Below are positions 57,443-64,000 of a DNA stretch of 64,000 nt, piece by piece. The notes under the pieces are model-generated. The model had not been told where the DNA came from and did not search any database. It saw only the letters and a list, made by a program, of their open reading frames with translations. The DNA comes from Lutibacter sp. A80 (GTDB taxonomy: Bacteria; Bacteroidota; Bacteroidia; Flavobacteriales; Flavobacteriaceae). Positions within the stretch are counted from its first letter, which is position 1, and each line of letters begins with the position of its first letter. A program made the position numbers and the translations under genes. Location of the stretch: the NCBI RefSeq assembly GCF_022429645.1, contig NZ_CP092480.1:62001-126000 (forward strand), given 5' to 3'.

Positions 57443-58729
57443 ATGATTAATAAACAAGAAATTGCTATTTTTTGGTTTCGAAGAGATTTAAGGTTACAGG
57501 ATAATATAGGTTTGTACCACGCTTTAAACTCGGAATACCCAGTACTTCCAATTTTTATTTTTGATGAAGCCATTTTAAATGAATTGCCAAAAAATGATGC
57601 TCGTGTAAATTTTATTCACCAAACGTTAAGTAGTATACATAAAGATTTAGTTGAGGAAAATTCTTCATTATACGTGAAAAAAGGAGAAGTTACAGCTGTT
57701 TGGAAAGCACTTCTAAATAATTTCAATATTAAAAAAGTGTTTTTTAATAAGGATTATGAGCCGTATGCAATTAAAAGAGATGCTGAAATAACTAATTTAT
57801 GTATTGAAAATAATATTGAAGTGCATTCTTATAAAGATCAGGTTATTTTTGAAGAAGATGAGGTTTTAAAAGCTGATGGAAAACCATATACAGTGTATAC
57901 ACCTTATAAAAATAAATGGTGGAATTTATACCATTCGCAAGAACTAAAATTATTTCCTTCAGAAAATTATAAAGAAAATTTTTTAAAAGCTAACTTCAAT
58001 TTTCCTACAATAAATGATATTGGTTTTACTGAAAGCAGTATAAAAGTAAGACCAATTAACAAAAATGCAATTTTAGATTATCAAAATTTTAGAGATTTAC
58101 CAACAGTTGCTACTTCTAATAATTCGGTGTATTTAAGGTTTGGGTTGATAAGTGCGCGTAAATTATTTAAATATGCACAAGCTAAAAACGAAACCTACTG
58201 TAACGAACTTATTTGGCGTGAATTTTTTATGCAAATTTTGTATCACTTTCCAAAAGTAGTGAGCGAAAATTTTAAATCGAAATACAATTTTATTCCTTGG
58301 CGAAATAACGAAGAAGAGTTTAAATTGTGGTGCGAAGGAAAAACGGGATATCCAATTGTAGATGCTGGAATGCGAGAATTAAACCAAACGGGTTATATGC
58401 ACAACAGAGTTAGAATGATTGTTGCCAGTTTTTTAAATAAACATTTGTTAATAGATTGGCGTTGGGGAGAAGCTTATTTTGCTGAAAAATTATTGGATTA
58501 CGATTTGGCGGCGAACAATGGAAATTGGCAATGGGTTGCAGGAACAGGTTGTGATTCTGCTCCATATTTTAGAGTTTTTAATCCAACAACACAACAACAA
58601 AAATTTGATCCAGATTTTAAATACATCAAAAAATGGAACCCGAATTATAAAAATATTCCTGAAATTGTTGAGCATAAATTTGCTCGCTTGCGTTATTTAG
58701 AGGTTGTAAAAAAGTCTTTAATACAATAA
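57443..58729 (+). CDS. phrB: Photolyase / cryptochrome family protein (class I CPD photolyase-like)
   Basis: 428 residues. The N-terminal antenna domain opens FWFRRDLRLQDN. The FAD domain contains ELIWREFFMQILYHFP, VRMIVASFLNKHLLIDWRWG and NNGNWQWVAGTGCDSAPYF, matching class I photolyases. It probably splits cyclobutane pyrimidine dimers with light; some such proteins sense light instead. It follows crtYcd with no spacer, so repair and pigment are transcribed together. The stop is 1 base from the convergent SDR stop. Confidence 0.93.
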   Translation: MINKQEIAIFWFRRDLRLQDNIGLYHALNSEYPVLPIFIFDEAILNELPKNDARVNFIHQTLSSIHKDLVEENSSLYVKKGEVTAVWKALLNNFNIKKVFFNKDYEPYAIKRDAEITNLCIENNIEVHSYKDQVIFEEDEVLKADGKPYTVYTPYKNKWWNLYHSQELKLFPSENYKENFLKANFNFPTINDIGFTESSIKVRPINKNAILDYQNFRDLPTVATSNNSVYLRFGLISARKLFKYAQAKNETYCNELIWREFFMQILYHFPKVVSENFKSKYNFIPWRNNEEEFKLWCEGKTGYPIVDAGMRELNQTGYMHNRVRMIVASFLNKHLLIDWRWGEAYFAEKLLDYDLAANNGNWQWVAGTGCDSAPYFRVFNPTTQQQKFDPDFKYIKKWNPNYKNIPEIVEHKFARLRYLEVVKKSLIQ

Positions 58730-58730
58730 G

Positions 58731-60155
58731 TTAACTAGATTTTGCTAGTTTTGAAATCATTCCATTAAAGACAAACCAATGAAATGGTGTAACCGCATAC
58801 CAATACAAGCGTCCGGCAATTCCTTGTGGTCTAAAAGTTGCAGTTTGGTAAAGTATATTATCTTCAATTTTAAACTCTAACCAAGCTTCTCCTGGTAGTT
58901 TCATTTCGGCATATAACAATAGTTTTTTTGCTTCTTTATTGACGTAAATTACACGCCAAAAATCTAACGAATCTCCATTGTTTAATTTGGTAGGATGTGT
59001 ACGTCCGCGTCTTAAACCGATACCACCAAAAATCAAATCGATATAACCACGTAGTTTCCATAAAAAAGTACCGTAATACCAGCCATTTTTTCCGCCAATA
59101 GCCCAAATTTTATCTAGTGTAAAGTTTTCATTTTTTAAAATACGTTGTTTTTTATCTGTAAAACAACCGTATGTTGGTACATTAATATGTTTATGTAAAT
59201 CACTTTCTAAAGCGCTGCTTATAAAAGAATCTTTCCAGCTAGATACAATGCTATTTTGTTCAATTTTAACAAAAGCATTTTCTACTGCTTCCTTGTACGA
59301 AATTGGTTGTACTTTTAACAATTGATAAATGTTGCTAGGCTTTCCAATAATTTCTATTCCCATACTGTTAACCAAGCTAGCAGCAAGTTTATAAGAAGTT
59401 GAAGTAACAAAATATAGCCAATACGATGATAATTTTGGAGTCATTAAAGGAACAGTAATAATACGTCTTTTTAAACCTCTAATCTCGGCAAATTGTAAAA
59501 GCATTTCTTTATAAGTCAATATTTCTGGACCAAAAATATCGAATGATTTATTATATAATTCTTTTTTGCCAATAGCTCTTTGTAAAAAAGCTAAAACATC
59601 TCTAATAGCAATGGGCTGCGTTTTGGTGTTGAGCCATTTTGGAGTGATCATAAATGGTAGTTTTTCAACTAAATCTCTAATTATTTCAAAAGAAGAACTA
59701 CCCGAACCTACAATAATTCCTGCTTTAAAAGTGGTTAATGCATAATTGTTTGAAGCTAACCTGTTTTCAACATTTTTACGAGATAATAAATGTTTAGATA
59801 ATTTGGTGTCGTTGGTAATTCCACTTAAATAAATTACCTGTTTTGTAGCAGTTGTTTCAATATAGTTTTTAAAATTTTGAGCACATCTTTCCTCAAGTGT
59901 ATGAAATTCTGTTGAAGAATTTGACATTGAGTGAATTAAATAATAAGCGGTGTCAATATCTTTAGGTATATTATTAAAAGTTTCGGATTTTAAAAAATCT
60001 ACTTCTACAATTTCTATTCTTTTTTCATTTAAAAAGTTAATTGGGGTTCTATTTTTATCACGTACAGTGCAAACAATAGTATGTCCATCGTTTAATAGTA
60101 GGGGAATTAATCGTTTTCCAATATAGCCGGTTGCTCCTGTAACTAGAATTTTCAT
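58731..60155 (-). CDS. SDR family oxidoreductase with DUF2867 domain
   Basis: 474 residues. The N-terminal NAD(P)-binding fold starts ILVTGATGYIGKRLIPLLL and runs to about 300. The C-terminal ~170 residues, with GGKNGWYYGTFLWKLRGYID and RRGRTHPTKLNNGDSLDFWRV shortened here, match DUF2867. Similar two-domain proteins occur in carotenoid or light-responsive clusters, but no substrate is established. It is the last gene of the minus-strand unit TetR, ABC1 kinase, SDR. Confidence 0.88.
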   Translation of the reverse strand: MKILVTGATGYIGKRLIPLLLNDGHTIVCTVRDKNRTPINFLNEKRIEIVEVDFLKSETFNNIPKDIDTAYYLIHSMSNSSTEFHTLEERCAQNFKNYIETTATKQVIYLSGITNDTKLSKHLLSRKNVENRLASNNYALTTFKAGIIVGSGSSSFEIIRDLVEKLPFMITPKWLNTKTQPIAIRDVLAFLQRAIGKKELYNKSFDIFGPEILTYKEMLLQFAEIRGLKRRIITVPLMTPKLSSYWLYFVTSTSYKLAASLVNSMGIEIIGKPSNIYQLLKVQPISYKEAVENAFVKIEQNSIVSSWKDSFISSALESDLHKHINVPTYGCFTDKKQRILKNENFTLDKIWAIGGKNGWYYGTFLWKLRGYIDLIFGGIGLRRGRTHPTKLNNGDSLDFWRVIYVNKEAKKLLLYAEMKLPGEAWLEFKIEDNILYQTATFRPQGIAGRLYWYAVTPFHWFVFNGMISKLAKSS

Positions 60156-60191
60156 TTATTTTTAAGGTTGTTAAATGTTTAAAACGTACTG

Positions 60192-61505
60192 TTATAATTT
60201 GTTGAAATTATTAATGTAAACTTTAGTTGCTTTTAAATCGAACATAAGATTGTATAATCCAAAAAACGTTCTATTTATATAAATAAAGTGTTTAGAACCT
60301 CTATTGCCGTTCATTTTTTTAAGTTCTGTGCTTTTAGAATAACGTTCGCCTAATTCAGCTATTTGTTTAAAGAAGTTTGGGTTTGAAAAATCAAAAACTT
60401 CTTGGTGAAAAGGTTGTGTAAATAAACTCAACATATCGTGAAACATTGCTGTGAAAAACGCTAATTCTTCAGGAGAATCATCTTCTTTTAAAATCTCTAA
60501 TTCAAATAGTTTTTGATTGAAAATTTCAGGATTGTTTATGTTTTCTTTTTTAGCCAATTCAAAATAAGGAACGTAAAAATCGTTTGGTATGGTTTTCATG
60601 CAGCCAAAATCTAAGGCAATTAAATCTGCATTTTCTGAAATTAAAAAATTTCCAGGATGCGGATCTGCGTGCACTTTTTTTAATTTATGAATTTGGTATA
60701 TATAAAAATCCCACAATGCTTGGCCTAATTTATTCGAATTTTCTACATTGGTATTGTGTGTAGTAAATTCAGATAAATGCTCACCTTGCATCCAGTCCAT
60801 TGTAATAATTCTTTCCGAAGAATATTCTGAATAATAATTTGGAAAGTACAAGTTAGGGATGTGTTTGCACGCTTCTGAAACCTCTTTACTTTGCTTAATT
60901 TCAATTAAATAGTTGGTTTCTTCAATTAGTTTATCTTCAACTTCTTTAAAATATTTATCAGAATCTTTACCTTTAATATTAAACATACTAATGGCAATAG
61001 GTTTTACCATGGTTAAATCGCTAGAAATACTATTTGCAATACCTGGGTATTGAATTTTAACAGCTAACTGTTTGCCGTCTTTTTCCGCTTTATGTACTTG
61101 TCCTATACTTGCAGCATTTACAGAATTTGCATTAAAGGTGTCAAAAATCTCGTTTGGAGCTTTTCCAAAGTATTTTTTAAAGGTTTTTACAACTAATGGT
61201 GCAGAAAGTGGCGGGACAGAAAATTGAGATAGCGAAAATTTTTCTACATACGCTTGTGGTAAAACGCTTTTTTCCATACTCAACATTTGAGCAACTTTTA
61301 AGGCGCTACCTTTTAATTTTTTTAATCCATCGTAAATATCTGCAGCATTATTTTTATTTAATTTTTCTTTAGCTTCATCTTCTGTGTTTACTAGCTTGTC
61401 GCCATAGTATTTTAGATAATTTACACCAACTTTTGCACCAGTTTGTACTAGTTTGGTGGCTCTTTGAATTTTAGAAACTGGAATTGTATCAATAGTTTTT
61501 AGCAT
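60192..61505 (-). CDS. ABC1/UbiB (AarF/ADCK) family atypical kinase
   Basis: 437 residues. The A-rich loop is NAASIGQVHKA, the lysine is in LAVKIQYPG, the catalytic loop reads KVHADPHPGNFLI, and the metal-binding stretch is LIALDFGCMK. The usual KxGQ signature is KVAQ (LKGSALKVAQMLS), with alanine for glycine. Members act in quinone or isoprenoid metabolism. It lies 5 bases after the TetR gene, a pairing that recurs in Bacteroidota by my recollection. Confidence 0.9.
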   Translation of the reverse strand: MLKTIDTIPVSKIQRATKLVQTGAKVGVNYLKYYGDKLVNTEDEAKEKLNKNNAADIYDGLKKLKGSALKVAQMLSMEKSVLPQAYVEKFSLSQFSVPPLSAPLVVKTFKKYFGKAPNEIFDTFNANSVNAASIGQVHKAEKDGKQLAVKIQYPGIANSISSDLTMVKPIAISMFNIKGKDSDKYFKEVEDKLIEETNYLIEIKQSKEVSEACKHIPNLYFPNYYSEYSSERIITMDWMQGEHLSEFTTHNTNVENSNKLGQALWDFYIYQIHKLKKVHADPHPGNFLISENADLIALDFGCMKTIPNDFYVPYFELAKKENINNPEIFNQKLFELEILKEDDSPEELAFFTAMFHDMLSLFTQPFHQEVFDFSNPNFFKQIAELGERYSKSTELKKMNGNRGSKHFIYINRTFFGLYNLMFDLKATKVYINNFNKL

Positions 61506-61510
61506 AGTGT

Positions 61511-62155
61511 TTAGTTTATGTTCATTTTTTCTTTGTATAAAAACTTCCCAAAATCTATAATACTTTTTAAAGGAGTTGAGTCGATCAAATCAAAGCTTGT
61601 ATTCACTGATTTTTCTATAAAAATGTCTGTTTTTTCAAAATTTGCTGAACTGTCGTCTAACCAAAATTTTAAGGTAATTAATAGCTGTAGCCAAGCAGTT
61701 TCTTTAATACTTTTCTGTTGAATTTGAACAATGTTTTTTTGTTTTAAATCAATAGGTGTATCTATATAATTTGTAAAACTTGTTTTTAAGCTAGATAGCG
61801 CGTTTATTTTTTTTAAATCTAACTTTTTAGAATGTAATGTTGCAACAACATAGCTTCTGTTTGCGGTTAAGTTTTCAAAAAATGTATAATAGAAGCTTAA
61901 TAGTTTGTTGCGAGCATTAAATGTTTGGTAATCGGTGCTTTTATCTAATGTAGTAATAGTGTTTTCAAAAAATGTATTGAAAATTGCATTTTCGATAGCT
62001 TCAAACGATCCGAAATACTGATAGAAGAGCGTTTCTTCAAAATTGTTTTCTTTGGTAAATACATAAACTGATGAAGGTTTTGAATTGTTTTTTAAAACAT
62101 AATCTATGTAGAAACTTATAATATCTGATGATTTTAATTGTTTTGTATGTTTCAT
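61511..62155 (-). CDS. TetR family transcriptional regulator
   Basis: 214 residues. The N-terminal helix-turn-helix spans about 8-55, with KENNFEETLFYQYFGSFEAIENAIF in the recognition region (shown in part as FEETLFYQYFGSFEAIENA). The C-terminal region is the ligand-binding half and includes the segment WLDDSSANFEKTDIFIEKS. It lies 5 bases before the ABC1-kinase gene and probably controls its own unit. Its upstream region carries three copies of a TTTGTTTAAT-type half-site that also occur at the CarH-like and pterin promoters. Confidence 0.85.
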   Translation of the reverse strand: MKHTKQLKSSDIISFYIDYVLKNNSKPSSVYVFTKENNFEETLFYQYFGSFEAIENAIFNTFFENTITTLDKSTDYQTFNARNKLLSFYYTFFENLTANRSYVVATLHSKKLDLKKINALSSLKTSFTNYIDTPIDLKQKNIVQIQQKSIKETAWLQLLITLKFWLDDSSANFEKTDIFIEKSVNTSFDLIDSTPLKSIIDFGKFLYKEKMNIN

Positions 62156-62163
62156 AATGTTAT

Positions 62164-62215
62164 TTTGTTTAATATATATTTATACAAATTAAACAAAAAT
62201 AATCAATTAAACAAA
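62164..62215 (-). promoter_or_regulatory. Three half-sites of a shared operator upstream of the TetR gene
   Basis: TTTGTTTAAT (62164-62173, plus) faces ATTAAACAAA (62188-62197) as a perfect 10-base inverted repeat, with a second ATTAAACAAA at 62206-62215. On the minus strand TATTTTTG (62201-62194) could be the -7 element. No clear -33 was seen. Confidence 0.6.
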
Positions 62216-62291
62216 CTTACTTCTATGTTAAAAGTTTATAGTTCTATAAATAAAACAAATAGCTAATAGTTAAATATTTAAATAAAATGTT

Positions 62292-62319
62292 TAGCTTTGT
62301 TTAAAATAAAATAAACAAA
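62292..62319 (+). promoter_or_regulatory. Promoter and inverted repeat of the pterin operon
   Basis: TAGCTTTG (62292-62299) matches the -7 consensus. TTTGTTTA (62296-62303) and TAAACAAA (62312-62319) form an 8-base inverted repeat spaced by 8 bases, lying directly before the ATG at 62320. The -33 element is weak (GTTA at 62269-62272). Confidence 0.6.
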
Positions 62320-62733
62320 ATGGGTTTTAAGGTTGCAATATCAAGAAGAGAACATTTTAATTCAGCTCACAGATTACACAATAAAAAGTGGTCTGATGAA
62401 AAGAATTTAAATGTGTTCGGTAAATGTAATAATCCAAATTATCATGGTCATAATTATGAATTAGAGGTTAAGGTGATTGGCACGGTTAATGAAGATACAG
62501 GTTATATAATAGATACAAAACAGTTATCAAGTTTAATTAAGGAACATGTTCTAGATAAATTTGATCACAAGAATCTTAATTTAGATGTAGCAGAATTTAA
62601 AAAATTAAACCCAACTGCTGAAAATATTGTAATTGTTACCTATAATATATTAAGACCTCATATTGAGGAAGACTACGAACTAAAAATCAAATTATATGAA
62701 ACACCAAGAAACTTTGTTGAATATCCCTACTAA
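62320..62733 (+). CDS. 6-pyruvoyltetrahydropterin synthase (eukaryote-like)
   Basis: 137 residues. Zinc ligands are H17, H42 and H44, within HFNSAHRLH and CNNPNYHGHNY (C36 is the catalytic cysteine). This pattern, GKCNNPNxHGHNY, and DHKNLNLDV near 85 are much closer to animal PTPS than to the QueD type. It would convert dihydroneopterin triphosphate to 6-pyruvoyltetrahydropterin. It overlaps folE by 38 bases and precedes it, matching the pathway. A QueD-type role in queuosine synthesis is a less likely alternative. Confidence 0.88.
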   Translation: MGFKVAISRREHFNSAHRLHNKKWSDEKNLNVFGKCNNPNYHGHNYELEVKVIGTVNEDTGYIIDTKQLSSLIKEHVLDKFDHKNLNLDVAEFKKLNPTAENIVIVTYNILRPHIEEDYELKIKLYETPRNFVEYPY

Positions 62734-63397
62734 CGGATTAAAATTGAACGGTTTTACTTTTGATGAAATAGGAGATGATCATTTATATACAGGAATTGAA
62801 ACGCCTTTAAAAGCTAATGCTTTCGATATTTCTGATGAAGATAAAAAAGAAAAAATAGCTGATTTATTTTCGCAAATAATGAATGTTATAGGCTTAGATT
62901 TAACCGATGATTCTTTAAAGGGAACCCCTAAAAGAGTTGCAAAAATGTATATTGATGAGATATTTTCAGGTTTAAATCCGAAAAATAAACCTAAAATAGC
63001 ATTGTTTGATAACAAGTATAAATACAATCAAATGTTGATTGAAAAGAATATCCAATTTTATTCTAATTGCGAGCATCATTTTGTGCCAATTTTTGGAAAA
63101 GTGCACGTAGCGTATGTTTCATCTGGAAAAGTAATTGGACTTTCTAAAATTAATAGAATTGTGCAATATTTTGCCAATAGACCACAAGTACAAGAACGTT
63201 TAACAAATCAAATTGCATTAGAGCTTTCAGAAATTTTAGAGACTAAAGATGTTGCAGTTATTATAGATGCTAAGCATTTATGTGTTGCATCAAGAGGTAT
63301 AAAAGATGATTCTTCAGCTACTATTACAAGTTATTACGGTGGTGTATTTAATCAGCCAGAAAAAATTGTAGAACTTCAAAATTATTTAAAATTATAA
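62696..63397 (+). CDS. folE: GTP cyclohydrolase I
   Basis: 233 residues from the ATG at 62696, which lies within the end of the PTPS gene. The zinc ligands appear in YSNCEHHFVPIFGKVHVAY (C, H) and HLCVASRGI (C). The GTP-binding FANRPQVQERLT motif is present. It produces 7,8-dihydroneopterin triphosphate. The first ~25 residues are extra compared with the core and may mean a TTG start just past the PTPS stop (62744); I keep the ATG because it couples the two genes. Confidence 0.92.
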   Translation: MKHQETLLNIPTNGLKLNGFTFDEIGDDHLYTGIETPLKANAFDISDEDKKEKIADLFSQIMNVIGLDLTDDSLKGTPKRVAKMYIDEIFSGLNPKNKPKIALFDNKYKYNQMLIEKNIQFYSNCEHHFVPIFGKVHVAYVSSGKVIGLSKINRIVQYFANRPQVQERLTNQIALELSEILETKDVAVIIDAKHLCVASRGIKDDSSATITSYYGGVFNQPEKIVELQNYLKL

Positions 63398-63400
63398 ACT

Positions 63401-63622
63401 ATGGAGCTAGTAAAAGAAGCATTGGAATTTGAACAACGTAAACTTTCATTAAAAACTACAAACGATAGAATTATAGCCTCAAAAGAAGTGAAAGGATTAA
63501 TTTTAGGAATCAATGAGATTTATAAAAAAACGAAGAATCCTGAGTTAATGGCTATTATGAAACGATTAACGGTTATTAAGAAAAAAATTGAAAAACGTTT
63601 AAAGTTGCGCATTACGGTTTAA
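63401..63622 (+). CDS. Hypothetical small helical protein in the pterin operon
   Basis: 73 residues, basic and helical, without a membrane segment (KEVKGLILGINEIYKKTKNP, then MAIMKRLTVIKKKIEKRLKLR). It starts 3 bases after folE and ends 9 bases before the SDR gene, so it is likely transcribed with them. No domain is recognised. Confidence 0.7.
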   Translation: MELVKEALEFEQRKLSLKTTNDRIIASKEVKGLILGINEIYKKTKNPELMAIMKRLTVIKKKIEKRLKLRITV

Positions 63623-63631
63623 AGCTAAAGT

Positions 63632-64000
63632 ATGAAAACTATTGTTATAATTGGTGGAAGTAAAGGAATAGGTAAGGCGATTATAAAATTGCTGTTAGAA
63701 ACTTATAAAATAATAAATTTGAGTAGATCTCAACCGGATTTTACACATCAAAATTTAATACACTATTCTTGTGATGTTTTAAATGACGAATTACCAGATA
63801 TTGAAGAAGTAGATTCCTTAATTTATTGTCCTGGAAGCATTAATTTAAAACCTTTTGAGCGTTTGAAACTTGAAGATTTTAAAAACGATTTTGACATTAA
63901 TTTTATTGGTGCGGTTAAAGCTATTCAAAAATATTTACCAAATTTAAAACAATCTAAAAATTCAAGTATTTTATTGTTTAGTACAGTTGCTGCTAAATTA
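63632..64000 (+). CDS. Short-chain dehydrogenase/reductase, C-terminus outside the window
   Basis: 123 codons are present. The Rossmann start MKTIVIIGGSKGIGKAIIK has the SDR dinucleotide loop (GGSKGIG), followed by DVLNDELPD, YCPGSIN and the FDINFIGAVKAIQKYLP segment. The catalytic S-Y-K lies partly beyond the edge (LLFSTVAAK is reached). In context it could be a sepiapterin-type or pteridine reductase finishing the pterin route, but SDRs are too varied to say from this fragment. Confidence 0.78.
   Translation, partial: MKTIVIIGGSKGIGKAIIKLLLETYKIINLSRSQPDFTHQNLIHYSCDVLNDELPDIEEVDSLIYCPGSINLKPFERLKLEDFKNDFDINFIGAVKAIQKYLPNLKQSKNSSILLFSTVAAKL

Noticed and set aside
58733-58750. Hairpin AACTAG/CTAGTT as terminator of the photolyase
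   Set aside because: Arms are six bases and there is only a four-base T run; it lies inside the coding end of the SDR gene, so the evidence is too weak.

Overview
The window is about 30% GC and reads as a chromosomal segment of a marine-type Flavobacteriaceae (Bacteroidota) bacterium. The markers are a SusC/RagA outer-membrane receptor with FecR anti-sigma and ECF sigma partners, the gliding genes gldF/gldG, a 950-residue CarB, many lipoproteins, a zeaxanthin-type carotenoid operon with CrtZ and a fused CrtYcd cyclase, and promoters of the flavobacterial TTTG-N19-TAnnTTTG form. No rRNA, tRNA or CRISPR was seen.

Layout: 1-6045 (minus) is a transport/regulation block in the order ECF sigma, M14 peptidase, FecR, SusC (cut by the window edge). 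6372-18660 holds mostly minus-strand housekeeping and envelope genes (a 43-residue secreted peptide, methyltransferase, DUF1697, AI-2E-type permease, phosphatase, ggt, acpH, VWA lipoprotein, sugar isomerase-like protein). 18761-20860 is a small accessory island (SMR exporter, DUF2200, orphan gene) between inverted copies of a structured repeat. 20970-33188 contains dnaN, a PIG-L deacetylase / 34-residue membrane protein / Na+ symporter operon, a lipoprotein, a phosphodiester glycosidase, a large PLP-fold protein and two DUF2911 paralogs. 33291-51908 contains gldFG, a SAM hydrolase-type gene, phoH, purC, a 5'-nucleotidase, two STAS-like paralogs, yidC, pyrG, a glucan phosphorylase homologue lacking the PLP lysine, aqpZ, rpmH and carB.

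51979-64000 is the most distinctive region and looks like a light-response locus. A MerR/cobalamin-binding regulator of the CarH/LitR type, with both cobalamin motifs visible, precedes a tightly packed operon crtI-crtB-unknown-crtZ-crtYcd-photolyase. Convergent to it is a TetR / ABC1-kinase / SDR operon. Beyond that runs a plus-strand pterin operon with a eukaryote-like 6-pyruvoyltetrahydropterin synthase, folE, a 73-residue protein and an SDR cut by the window end, resembling the route to tetrahydrobiopterin. The same TTTGTTTA/TAAACAAA palindrome lies on or beside the promoters of the regulator, crtI, the TetR gene and the pterin operon. This suggests one repressor coordinates pigment, photorepair and pterin synthesis. 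That regulon is inferred from sequence, not demonstrated.
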